Source: Beijerinckiaceae bacterium
GTDB lineage: Bacteria; Pseudomonadota; Alphaproteobacteria; Rhizobiales; Beijerinckiaceae
Length of the DNA stretch: 51,891 nucleotides
Assembly (NCBI GenBank): GCA_947475995.1
Contig: CANJNI010000032.1
Coordinates: 1-51,891, forward strand
Direction of reading: 5' to 3'
Made by a program: the position numbers and the translations under genes. Positions 36,577 to 44,747 of the stretch are shown piece by piece (position 1 is the first letter of the stretch; the number at the start of each line of letters is the position of its first letter). Below the pieces are notes generated by a model. The model ran no database searches. It was not told the DNA's origin and saw only the letters and a program-made list of their open reading frames with translations.

Positions 36577-37283
36577 CGGCCTTGCTCGATATAGAAAATG
36601 TTTTCGTGCGCTACGGGCAGGTGAACGCCGTGCGCAGTCTCTCCTTGCATGTGGAGCCGGGCGAGATCGTCACCGTCATCGGGGCAAACGGGGCGGGCAA
36701 GAGCACGCTGCTCAACGCCGCGATGGGTCTGCTTCATGCAGACGGCGGGTTGCGGTTCGACGGCGCGGACATTTCCTCATGGGGGATCGAGCGGCGTGTC
36801 GAGTCAGGCCTCTGCCTCGTGCCGGAAAAGCGCGAGCTGTTCGGCGCGATGTCGGTGGCCGACAATCTCATTCTCGGTGGATTTCGAGTCGAGCCGACGG
36901 AACGAACGCGCATTCTGGCGTCCGTCTACGAGCGATTTCCGCGTCTGGCCGAACGCCGCAAGCAGCTTGCGGCGACCTTGTCGGGCGGCGAACGGCAGAT
37001 GCTCGCCATGGGCCGCGCGCTGATGAGCAAGCCGCGCCTGTTGATGCTGGACGAACCGAGCCTCGGGCTCGCTCCGCGCATCGTGGCCGATATTTTCGAC
37101 ATTGTCCGCAAGCTGCGCGAGGCGGGCGTCTCGATCCTGCTGGTCGAGCAGAACGCGCGCGCCGCGCTCAATGTGGCGGACCGCGCCTATGTGATGGAGC
37201 TTGGCGAGGTGATCCTGAGCGGCGGCGCGCAGCAGCTGGCGTCCGATCCGCGCGTGGCGGCGAGTTATCTGGGTCTGCACTAG
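36573..37283 (+). CDS. livF: Branched-chain amino acid-type ABC transporter ATP-binding protein LivF
   Basis: This is the second ATPase of the importer, 236 residues. Walker A is GANGAGKST near residue 34, the signature LSGGERQMLAMGRAL near 135, and Walker B LLMLDEPSLGLAP near 156. The closing VEQNARAALNVADRAYVMELG is typical of LivF. A GTG start overlaps the end of the livM-livG fusion by four bases. The operon then stops; the binding protein (livK) is encoded on the facing strand. Confidence 0.94.
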   Translation: MTALLDIENVFVRYGQVNAVRSLSLHVEPGEIVTVIGANGAGKSTLLNAAMGLLHADGGLRFDGADISSWGIERRVESGLCLVPEKRELFGAMSVADNLILGGFRVEPTERTRILASVYERFPRLAERRKQLAATLSGGERQMLAMGRALMSKPRLLMLDEPSLGLAPRIVADIFDIVRKLREAGVSILLVEQNARAALNVADRAYVMELGEVILSGGAQQLASDPRVAASYLGLH

Positions 37284-37289
37284 CGCATG

Positions 37290-37316
37290 AAAAAGCCCCG
37301 GGCTTTCGCCCGGGGC
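37290..37316 (-). terminator. Rho-independent terminator of the livK operon
   Basis: GCCCCGGGC (37295-37303) pairs with GCCCGGGGC (37308-37316) around TTTC. On the minus strand the stem is followed by five T (AAAAA at 37290-37294 on the plus strand), so it ends the transcript of enoyl-CoA hydratase, SDR, thioesterase and livK. On the plus strand no T-run follows, so livF would be stopped poorly, if at all, by this hairpin. Confidence 0.88.
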
Positions 37317-37343
37317 CAAGGTCCAGCTTGATCGCCGGGAGGA

Positions 37344-38489
37344 TTACTTGACGATGGCGAACTTGCCATCCTTGACGGTGATCAGTACCGCCGCGCGATC
37401 ATCGACGCCGTAACGGTCCTTGTCGGTGAAGTTATAGACGCCCTGGCTGGCGGCCATTTCCTTCTCGCTCAACAGTGCTTCGCGAATCGCTTCGCGGAAT
37501 TCCTGCGTGCCGGGCTTTGCCTTCTTCAGAGCGACCGGGATCACACGGCCGAGAATCAGGAAGGCGTCGTTCATGTGCGCGCCGAACTGTGTGCGCGACT
37601 GCGGACCATATTTGGCTTCATATGCGGTCACGTAGGCAACGCCGGGCTTCTTGGTGAGCGCCGAATCATCCTGCAATTCGGGCGCGATGACCGGGCCGGA
37701 CGCCAGGATGGCGCCTTCGGCCGCCTTGCCGGCGATGCGAATGAAGTCATAGGTCACGGCGCCGTGGGTCTGGTAGATCGGGCCCTGATAGCCGCGTTCA
37801 CGCAACGCAATCTGCGGCAGCGCCGCAGCAGTGCCGGACGCCGCGACCAGAACGGCGTCGGGCTTGGCGGCCACGAGGCGCAGAGCCTGTCCGGTGACGG
37901 ACGTATCAGCCCGTCCGAAGCGCTGGTCGGTGACGACCTTGATGCCGAACTGCGCGCCCTGGTTCTTCAGCTCGTCGAGCCACAGATCGCCCCACGAATC
38001 CGAGAAGCCGATCATGCCGACTTCCTTCACGTTGTTCTTCTTCATGTGCTCGAAGATCTTCTTCGCCATCAGCGGCACCGGCTGAGGCATCACGACGCTC
38101 CACTTCTCCTTGCCGGGCGCGAAGGGCATCGGGCCGAGGCCGAAATGCGGAACGCCTGCCTCGAACGCCACATTGGAAATCGCGATCGTGGGCGGCGTGG
38201 TTGCCGAGCCGAGGATCACATCGACCTTGTTCTCGGTGATGAGGCGGCGCGCGTTGGTGGTCGCGGCAGTCGGGTCGCCAGCGTCATCCAGCACAATGAC
38301 GTTGATCTTCACGCCACCGATTTCCTTGGCGACAAATTCGAGCGAATTGCGCTCGGGAATGCCGAGTGCGGCTGCCGGGCCGGTCGTCGAAATGGAGACG
38401 CCGATATTGATGTCCTGCGCCATCGCGGCGGATGAAACGCCAGCGAGCATGAGGCTCGCAATAAAAGCCGAACGTGTCATGCGTGTCAT
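37344..38489 (-). CDS. livK: Branched-chain amino acid-type ABC transporter substrate-binding protein
   Basis: This 381-residue periplasmic binding protein (type 1 fold) has a signal peptide ending at Ala-Met-Ala-Gln near residue 24. The mature start DINIGVSISTTGPAAALG is the family's usual opening. The sequence continues as a LivK/HAAT binding protein through FSDSWGDLWLDELK near residue 148. It is last in the facing operon and supplies the importer encoded by livH, livMG and livF. GGGAG lies five bases before the ATG at 38489. Ligand likely an aromatic or acyl acid by context. Confidence 0.9.
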   Translation of the reverse strand: MTRMTRSAFIASLMLAGVSSAAMAQDINIGVSISTTGPAAALGIPERNSLEFVAKEIGGVKINVIVLDDAGDPTAATTNARRLITENKVDVILGSATTPPTIAISNVAFEAGVPHFGLGPMPFAPGKEKWSVVMPQPVPLMAKKIFEHMKKNNVKEVGMIGFSDSWGDLWLDELKNQGAQFGIKVVTDQRFGRADTSVTGQALRLVAAKPDAVLVAASGTAAALPQIALRERGYQGPIYQTHGAVTYDFIRIAGKAAEGAILASGPVIAPELQDDSALTKKPGVAYVTAYEAKYGPQSRTQFGAHMNDAFLILGRVIPVALKKAKPGTQEFREAIREALLSEKEMAASQGVYNFTDKDRYGVDDRAAVLITVKDGKFAIVK

Positions 38490-38524
38490 GGTCACTCCCT
38501 TCGTGCGCACCGGTTGGTTACGCA

Positions 38525-38944
38525 TCAGCCTTGTTTGAAACGGTCGATAATATGCTGCGGTATGGGCTTTGACTTGATACGGTCGGGATCGTCCGGATGT
38601 GGACCGGCCCAGACGCGCGTCTCCCATGCTTCGATGGCGAGCGTTTCGCCCTTGTAGACCTTATGCAGGACATCAAAGCTGGAACGGCGAAATTCGGCAA
38701 TTGTGCTTTCGATTATGATGTCGTCGCCGAATTTCGACGGCACATAAAATTTGGCGCGCGTGTCCACCATCGGATAGCCGATGAAGCCCGGGTCCTTGAG
38801 CATTTCGGGTTTGGGAAAACCGGCTGCGCCGAAAAGGTGATGCGTGGAGGCGTCGAAAAACGCGAAATAGCGCGGATAGAAGACTATCTGGGCAGCATCG
38901 CAGTCGCCCCACTCGATCCGGACCGTGCGGCGGTTGGTGAACAT
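38525..38944 (-). CDS. 4-hydroxybenzoyl-CoA thioesterase-like hotdog protein
   Basis: This 139-residue hotdog-fold thioesterase carries VRIEWGDCDAAQIVFYPRYFAFFD at the N-terminus. That is the signature of the 4-hydroxybenzoyl-CoA/YbgC family, with Asp16 at the catalytic position. It hydrolyses an acyl- or aroyl-CoA. It lies nine bases after the SDR gene and 35 bases before livK in one operon, so it probably releases CoA from a pathway intermediate. The exact substrate is inferred only as a family possibility. Confidence 0.88.
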   Translation of the reverse strand: MFTNRRTVRIEWGDCDAAQIVFYPRYFAFFDASTHHLFGAAGFPKPEMLKDPGFIGYPMVDTRAKFYVPSKFGDDIIIESTIAEFRRSSFDVLHKVYKGETLAIEAWETRVWAGPHPDDPDRIKSKPIPQHIIDRFKQG

Positions 38945-38953
38945 CGTCAGCCT

Positions 38954-39715
38954 TTACTTCGGAGCCATGCGGAGCGCGCCGTCGATGCGGATGATTTCGC
39001 CGTTGAGGAAACCATTCTCGCAGCAATGCAGCGCCAATGCGGCGAACTCGGCGGGATGGCCGAGACGCGGCGGGAACGGGATGGAGGCCGCGAGGCTGAT
39101 CTGTGCGGGTTCGGGAAGCGCAGCAAGCAGCGGCGTGCGAAACAGCCCGGGCGCAATGGTGAGGACCCGAATGCCGAACTGCGCAAATTCGCGCGCGACC
39201 GGCAGAGTCAGCGCCGCAATGCCGCCCTTGGAGGCCGAATAGGCCGCCTGTCCGATCTGGCCTTCAAAGGCCGCGACGGAAGCAGTCGAGACGATGACGC
39301 CGCGTTCGCCGCCATCCAGCGGATCGTGCTTGCTCATGTCCGCGCCAACCAGACGGATCATGTTGAAGGTGCCGACCAGATTGACCCTAATGACCTTTTC
39401 AAACTCGGCGAGATCGGAAGGTCCGTCGCGCCCCACCACGCGGCGCGCGACGCCGATGCCGGCGCAATTCACCAGAATGCGCGCGGGGCCGAGGTCCCTT
39501 TGCGCCTGCGCTATGGCGCTTGCTGCGCCCGCCGCATCGGCGACGTCGCACGCATAGGGTTTGCCGCCGAGCGCTGCTGCGACTTCAGCCGCGCCTTTCT
39601 GGTTGATGTCGAAAATCGCCACCCTGGCGCCCTTGTCGGCGAGCGCTTTCGCGGTCGCGGCCCCGAGGCCCGAACCACCGCCCGTGATGATCGCCGTCAA
39701 ACCCTGAACGTTCAT
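38954..39715 (-). CDS. SDR family dehydrogenase (3-hydroxyacyl-CoA dehydrogenase type 2-like)
   Basis: This 253-residue short-chain dehydrogenase has the nucleotide motif TGGGSGLG at residues 11-18, with an acidic residue at the end of strand 2 (FDINQKG), so NAD is preferred. NCAG lies near 90 and the catalytic Tyr-x-x-x-Lys is in AAYSASKGG near 158-162. The ending ENGFLNGEIIRIDGALRM and the overall sequence resemble HSD17B10 and bacterial 3-hydroxyacyl-CoA dehydrogenases. Together with enoyl-CoA hydratase upstream it would carry out two beta-oxidation steps. Confidence 0.9.
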   Translation of the reverse strand: MNVQGLTAIITGGGSGLGAATAKALADKGARVAIFDINQKGAAEVAAALGGKPYACDVADAAGAASAIAQAQRDLGPARILVNCAGIGVARRVVGRDGPSDLAEFEKVIRVNLVGTFNMIRLVGADMSKHDPLDGGERGVIVSTASVAAFEGQIGQAAYSASKGGIAALTLPVAREFAQFGIRVLTIAPGLFRTPLLAALPEPAQISLAASIPFPPRLGHPAEFAALALHCCENGFLNGEIIRIDGALRMAPK

Positions 39716-39762
39716 GGCGGACTCCTGAATGCATTTGTCGCGCGTGAGACGGCCGCGCAATT

Positions 39763-40575
39763 CTACTTCTTTTCGACCTGAACCTTCGGGGCCTGCTTGT
39801 CGAGGAAGGCGCGCACGCGGCGCTTGGCTTCCTTGTCGCTCTGGGCGATGGCGGACATCAGAGACTCGGTCAGAAATCCTGCGGCAGGATCGGACGCCGC
39901 AATGCGCGGCAAGGCCTGCACGACAGCGAAATTCGTCAGCGGCGCATTGCCGGCGATTCGCTCGGCCAATGCGATGGCCTTGTCGAGCCCCGCGCCGTCC
40001 TCCACCAGATATTGCGAGAAGCCGATCGAGAGCCCTTCCTCGGCATTGTAGGTGTGGCCGGTCAGCATCATATCGGCCATGCGGGCCACGCCCACCAGGC
40101 GCGGGATGCGCACGGAACCGCCGCCGCCGACAAAGATGCCGCGCTGGCCTTCGGGAAGCGCATAGAATGCGCTGCGCTCGGCCACACGTACATGGGTCGC
40201 GCAGGCAAGTTCAAGCCCGCCGCCAATGACAGCGCCCTTCAGCACCGCCACCACAGGCGCACGGCAGAACTCGATTTTCTGGAAAGCCCTGTGCCACATG
40301 GCCGAATGCGCCATGCCTTCGGCGGCGTCGCGTTCGGTCAGTTCCGACAGGTCGAGCCCGGCGGAGAAATGGTCGCCGATTCCGTGAATCACGATAGAGC
40401 GCACATCTTCGGAAAGCGTCGCGAATATGTCTTCCAGAGCCAGAACGGCTGTGTCGTTCAGCGCATTGCGCTTGTTCGGTCGGTTGATGCCGATGAGCAG
40501 GACCGGGCCCCGGCGCTCCGTCACCAGCAGGGCGTCCTGCGCTGTCTTCGCAACCGCAGCCTGCTGCGCCCCCAT
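39763..40575 (-). CDS. Enoyl-CoA hydratase/isomerase family protein
   Basis: This 270-residue crotonase-fold protein has the CoA-binding start GINRPNKRNALND near residue 35 and the oxyanion-hole segments GIGDHFSAGLDLSEL near 66-80 and LKGAVIGGGLELACATHVRVAE near 113-135. A glutamate in the second stretch corresponds to a catalytic position in many members. It is the first gene of the minus-strand operon; AGGAGG precedes the ATG at 40575. The candidate operator lies 24-42 bases upstream of the start codon. Confidence 0.92.
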   Translation of the reverse strand: MGAQQAAVAKTAQDALLVTERRGPVLLIGINRPNKRNALNDTAVLALEDIFATLSEDVRSIVIHGIGDHFSAGLDLSELTERDAAEGMAHSAMWHRAFQKIEFCRAPVVAVLKGAVIGGGLELACATHVRVAERSAFYALPEGQRGIFVGGGGSVRIPRLVGVARMADMMLTGHTYNAEEGLSIGFSQYLVEDGAGLDKAIALAERIAGNAPLTNFAVVQALPRIAASDPAAGFLTESLMSAIAQSDKEAKRRVRAFLDKQAPKVQVEKK

Positions 40576-40598
40576 CGGATCCTCCTGCTCGAATAATA

Positions 40599-40617
40599 TC
40601 GTTATAGTGCATAACTA
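40599..40617. promoter_or_regulatory. Candidate operator of the enoyl-CoA hydratase operon
   Basis: TCGTTAT-AGTGC-ATAACTA contains a perfect GTTAT/ATAAC inverted repeat with a five-base centre. It lies between the divergent enoyl-CoA hydratase and DMT transporter genes. The word TCGTTAT is also found in the livH operator (33682-33688 on the minus strand). This suggests that the same MarR protein controls both, though the spacing of half-sites differs (5 against 12 bases). Confidence 0.45.
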
Positions 40618-40662
40618 AAATGCGCGTCAACCGGCGCGTTTGCGCCGGAATGATCCGCCGCT

Positions 40663-41616
40663 ATGGTGCGGGCAATGACAGACAATTCCGCCGCCCCGGT
40701 CCCGCCCTTGTTCGAAGGGCTGCGGCGTCTGCTGGCGCCGCTCGAACGCCGATGGTCCGGGCTTTCCCCCATGGGGCGGGGAATCCTGCTGGTGTCGACA
40801 GGCTCGCTGACACTCGTCCTGATGGGAACCGCCGTCAAATGGCTGGGCGACCGCCTGCCGAGCTTCGAGCTGCTGTTTTTTCGCTCCTTCGTGGGATTTT
40901 TCTTCGTCCTGCCGGTGTTCTGGCGCGATCCGCTGGCGCCATTCCGGACGAAGCGGTTCGGGATGCATTTCGTGCGCGGGGCCATCGGGTCCGCCGGCAA
41001 CATGTGTTTCTTCTGGACGCTGACGCACATGCTGCTCGCCGATGCGATGGCGATCCAGTTCTCGCGGCCCCTGTTCATGATTCCGCTCGCCTTGCTGTTC
41101 TTGCGCGAGCAGGTGGGGCTGCAACGGGTCGCGGTGGCGGTGGTGGGCTTTTTCGGCATCCTGCTCTATGCGCGGCCCTTCACGGCGGGGTTCGATCCCA
41201 ATGCGCTCGTGGGGGCCGCCGGAGCCATGTTCGGCGGTCTGGTGATCGTCTGCATCAAGCGGCTTTCGACAACCGAATCCACCGCGACGATCATGTTCTA
41301 CTATGCGTTCTGGAACGCCGTGCTGGTGGCGGTCCCGACCTACACGGTCTGGGTGACCCCGCAGGGCCACGAATGGCTGATCCTGCTGTTGATCGGAATG
41401 CTGGGAATCGGCGGGCAGGCGATGGTGACGGCGGGTCTGAGGCTCGGCGACACGACGGCGCTGACGCCGCTCGACTATTCCCGCGTTCTTTATTCTGCGG
41501 TCATCGGCTTTGCGGTGTTCGGCGAACTCCCGGGCCTATGGAGCCTCGCCGGAATGGCGATCATTCTGGGCGCTTCGCTCTATCTGGTGCTGACCGAGCG
41601 CCGCCGCGCCGCCTGA
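40663..41616 (+). CDS. DMT superfamily transporter (EamA family)
   Basis: This 317-residue membrane protein has about ten hydrophobic segments forming two EamA repeats. GMHFVRGAIGSAGNMCFFW near residue 100 and LTPLDYSRVLYSAVIGFAVFGELPG near 265-290 are typical. Members export or import small metabolites; the substrate is unknown. An ATG at 40663 and another at 40675 are both possible. The gene shares its promoter region with the enoyl-CoA hydratase operon and abuts kdsD tail to tail with two bases between stops. Confidence 0.88.
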   Translation: MVRAMTDNSAAPVPPLFEGLRRLLAPLERRWSGLSPMGRGILLVSTGSLTLVLMGTAVKWLGDRLPSFELLFFRSFVGFFFVLPVFWRDPLAPFRTKRFGMHFVRGAIGSAGNMCFFWTLTHMLLADAMAIQFSRPLFMIPLALLFLREQVGLQRVAVAVVGFFGILLYARPFTAGFDPNALVGAAGAMFGGLVIVCIKRLSTTESTATIMFYYAFWNAVLVAVPTYTVWVTPQGHEWLILLLIGMLGIGGQAMVTAGLRLGDTTALTPLDYSRVLYSAVIGFAVFGELPGLWSLAGMAIILGASLYLVLTERRRAA

Positions 41617-41618
41617 GA

Positions 41619-42629
41619 TCAGGCGATCCCTATCGCGTAGAGATCGTGCAGGTGCACGATGCCGACGGGCTTGCCGTCGTCGTCCACCACGATCAGCACG
41701 TTGCGCTTCTTCTCGCTGAGCAGCGCCAGCGCTTCGGCCGCGAGCGCGTCGGGCTCGATGGTGATCGGGCGCGGCGTCATGACGGAACTGACGGGCGAGC
41801 CAAGAAGATCGCTGGTGGTCTTCATGTGGCGGCGCAGGTCGCCGTCCGTCACGATGCCGGCCAGAAGGCCGTCCGGCCCGACCACGGCCACGCAGCCGAG
41901 GCGCTTGCCGGTCATTTCGATGACGGCGGCTTCCATGCGGGCGTCCAGGCTGACCACCGGCATATTGTCGCCGGTGTGCATCACGTCCCGGACAAAGGCG
42001 AGTTGCGAGCCGAGCTTGCCGCCCGGATGGAACGTCTTGAAGTCCTGCGCCGTGAAGCCACGGGCTTCCAGCAGGGCCACCGCCAGCGCATCCCCCATGG
42101 CGAGCTGCATGGTGGTGGATGTGGTGGGGGCCAGCCCGTTCGGGCAGGCTTCCTCGGATTTGGGCAACGCCAGACAGACATCGGCCTCGCGCCCGAGGGC
42201 GCTTTCGGCATTGGAGGTGATCGCCACGAGTCCGATCCGGTGGCGGCGTGAATAGGTAATGATGTCAGCGAGTTCGTTCGTTTCGCCCGACCATGACAGG
42301 GCGACGATCACGTCGCCGGCCTGGATCATGCCGAGATCGCCGTGACTGGCTTCGCCCGGATGGACGAAATAGGCGGGCGTCCCGGTGGAAGCCAGGGTCG
42401 CGGCGATCTTGCGCCCCACATGGCCGGACTTGCCCATGCCGGAGCAGATGACCCGCCCGGGCGACTTGCGGATCAGCGCGACAGCAGCCTCGAAACTGGC
42501 CCCAAGCAGCGAGCCGTTCAGACCCGCAATCGCATCTTCGAGCGCCGCGATCCCGGCGCGTTCGACCCGCAAGGTCCGCAGGGCAGAGTCGATGGCGATG
42601 GTGTCAGAGGAGCGCTGCGAAGTGGACAT
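41619..42629 (-). CDS. kdsD: D-arabinose 5-phosphate isomerase (KpsF/GutQ family)
   Basis: It converts ribulose 5-phosphate to arabinose 5-phosphate, the first step to Kdo in lipopolysaccharide or capsule. The 336-residue protein has an N-terminal SIS domain with VICSGMGKSGHVGRKIAATL near residue 57 and YFVHPGEASHGDLGMI near 85. The family motif TSTTMQLAMGDALAVALLEARGF lies near 165-190, followed by FHPGGKLG. Two CBS domains fill about 210-336. It opens the polysaccharide region of the window, which supports this role. Confidence 0.94.
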   Translation of the reverse strand: MSTSQRSSDTIAIDSALRTLRVERAGIAALEDAIAGLNGSLLGASFEAAVALIRKSPGRVICSGMGKSGHVGRKIAATLASTGTPAYFVHPGEASHGDLGMIQAGDVIVALSWSGETNELADIITYSRRHRIGLVAITSNAESALGREADVCLALPKSEEACPNGLAPTTSTTMQLAMGDALAVALLEARGFTAQDFKTFHPGGKLGSQLAFVRDVMHTGDNMPVVSLDARMEAAVIEMTGKRLGCVAVVGPDGLLAGIVTDGDLRRHMKTTSDLLGSPVSSVMTPRPITIEPDALAAEALALLSEKKRNVLIVVDDDGKPVGIVHLHDLYAIGIA

Positions 42630-42773
42630 GGGGACCTTCTAGCACCGCCGGCATGCCTGTGTCAGCCAAGGTGGGGCCGACCTTGCGCCTCGCTGTGATT
42701 GCATTCATGAGTGCGGCATAAACCATCCGGATGTCGGGCTGGCTTCCATGTCGGTTTATTGCGGAGATTTAGC

Positions 42774-44747
42774 TTGTCGAAGTTGCTGACCTGCCACCTT
42801 GCGCCGGCGGAAGGCGCACGACAGAACGACGGGCGCTATTTCGCGACCGACGAATTTGGCTGGCTCGAATTGCGTTTCGAAAAGGGGTTGCCGAAAGGAC
42901 GGTGGCTCTTCCTGCAATATAGAACTGACTGGACTGATCCGGTGGTCCGAATTGTGGCCCGGTGCGAGACACCGGACGGAAATCGCGACACAATGCTGCC
43001 CGGCCCCGCGTTCGGCTCAGCAAGCGGTTATGTCTTCATAGAGTCCGATTGTCAGCGGCTGCTGTTGAGTTCCTCCGACCGGCCTGGTCCCTTCGGCTTC
43101 GAAGTCGAACATTGTGCGGTTGTTTCCGAAACGGCGATGATCGCCCGCGCCTTCCGCAGTGATCCCGGTCGCACCTTGACGGTGATCGGGGCTCGGCTGA
43201 TCGGCGCGCGACTGGAGTCCCGCCAAGCGCTCAGCTGGGCTTTGGGGGGATTCCCGTTAGCCGACTATGATTCCTGGCGTCGTGCGCGGCTACGAGCCCA
43301 TCCCGAACCGCAACGGAGCGACGAGCCCTTGCTGTGCTTCATCGTCGTCGGGACCGGCGCGCAGCAACCGGAAGAGATGAAGGAAGTCGCCCGGCAAAAA
43401 AGCGTATCCTGCGTGCCGCTGATTCCTGCATGGCCGTCGGCATCGGGCTCTCCGGGGAACTACGACCGGCGGCCCGTTCGGTTCGATGACCCCGCCGTGC
43501 GGATTCTCGAAGGGCTGGATTCGGACAGTTTCGTGTGTTTCGTGCGCATGGGCGATACGCCATCTCCGTGGGTTCCGTCAGTACTGCTGGCTGCGGCTCG
43601 AAATTCGCCGGATGCGGATGTTTTCTATGGGGATGAAGATTCCCTTGATTCCAACGGGCGGTATGTCGAACCGCGTTTCAAGCCCGACTGGTCGCCTATC
43701 CGCCAAACGTACGCCCCTTACGCTGGACGAGCCCTGTTTTTTCGGGTCCGTGCGCTGCTTGCTCTTGCCGCCCGGTGCACCGCGGGCGAATTGATGGACC
43801 GAGCGGTCGCGGCTTTGCCCGTTGCGGCATGGAAGGTCGAACATATCCGGCGTGTGCTGTTGACCACGCCTCTCGCGCCCTCTTTGCCGTCGGAAAGCGG
43901 GAAGGTCGCGCGTCCGGCTGCGGACGTGGTTCCGAAAGTCTCGGTCATCATTCCAACGAAGGACCGTGTCGACCTGCTTCGCGCCTGCATCAGCGGCCTT
44001 CAGCAGCAAACTACGGGAGTCCGACTCGACATCATTATTGTCGACAACGGCAGTAAGGAACCTGCGACACGGACCTATTATGAAAGCCTCGGAAGTTTTA
44101 CGGACATCCGTATTCTCGAGCGCCCCGGCCCGTTCAATTTCTCCGAACTCTGCAATAGCGGCGCGAAAGTTTCACAAGGCGAGACACTTCTTTTTCTCAA
44201 CAACGACATTTCGATGATTTCACCCGATTGGCTGATATTGCTTTTGCAATGGACCCAGGATCCCTCCATAGGAGCGGTCGGTCCGCGTCTGCTCTATCCA
44301 ACAGGCGAATTGCAACATGCCGGTGTTTTTATCGGCATGGGGGGGCTCGCAGGACATCCAGACATGGGCCAGTCGAAAAATTACGGCGGCTATCTGGAAC
44401 GGATGCGTGGTCCGCATGAAATTTCATGTGTCACCGGCGCCTGTCTGGCGATTGAGAAACAGAAGTTTGAGAGGGTCGGTGGATTCGACGCCAAAAACTA
44501 TCCGGTCGACCTCAATGATGTGGAGTTCTGCCTTCGTCTGCGTCGAGCGGGCTTGGTCAATCTTCTGATTCCGGAAAGCGTGCTGTTCCATCATGAGTCG
44601 GCCAGCCGGGGACAGGCGATTGCGCCGAACAAGCGTTACGCAAAGGAGCGTACGCATTTTGCGCGTCATTCCACGAGAGACATTCGGCACGATCCGTATT
44701 TCCATCCGGCGCTTTCACAATTTTCTGTCACGGCGAAGCTTGCATGA
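42774..44747 (+). CDS. Glycosyltransferase with partial and complete GT2 domains
   Basis: This 657-residue protein has an N-terminal region of about 210 residues without a recognised fold. A partial GT2 domain follows at about 210-370; it keeps DVFYGDEDSLDSNGRYVEP and FKPDWSP but lacks the usual start of the fold. A full GT2 domain begins at about 387 with VSVIIPTKDRVDLLRACISG, then FLNNDISMISPDWL and the C-terminal VTGACLAI segment. Related proteins are rhamnosyltransferase-like enzymes of O-antigen or exopolysaccharide synthesis. I chose a TTG at 42774 because GGAG lies eight bases upstream. Its stop overlaps the next gene (ATGA). Confidence 0.82.
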   Translation: MSKLLTCHLAPAEGARQNDGRYFATDEFGWLELRFEKGLPKGRWLFLQYRTDWTDPVVRIVARCETPDGNRDTMLPGPAFGSASGYVFIESDCQRLLLSSSDRPGPFGFEVEHCAVVSETAMIARAFRSDPGRTLTVIGARLIGARLESRQALSWALGGFPLADYDSWRRARLRAHPEPQRSDEPLLCFIVVGTGAQQPEEMKEVARQKSVSCVPLIPAWPSASGSPGNYDRRPVRFDDPAVRILEGLDSDSFVCFVRMGDTPSPWVPSVLLAAARNSPDADVFYGDEDSLDSNGRYVEPRFKPDWSPIRQTYAPYAGRALFFRVRALLALAARCTAGELMDRAVAALPVAAWKVEHIRRVLLTTPLAPSLPSESGKVARPAADVVPKVSVIIPTKDRVDLLRACISGLQQQTTGVRLDIIIVDNGSKEPATRTYYESLGSFTDIRILERPGPFNFSELCNSGAKVSQGETLLFLNNDISMISPDWLILLLQWTQDPSIGAVGPRLLYPTGELQHAGVFIGMGGLAGHPDMGQSKNYGGYLERMRGPHEISCVTGACLAIEKQKFERVGGFDAKNYPVDLNDVEFCLRLRRAGLVNLLIPESVLFHHESASRGQAIAPNKRYAKERTHFARHSTRDIRHDPYFHPALSQFSVTAKLA

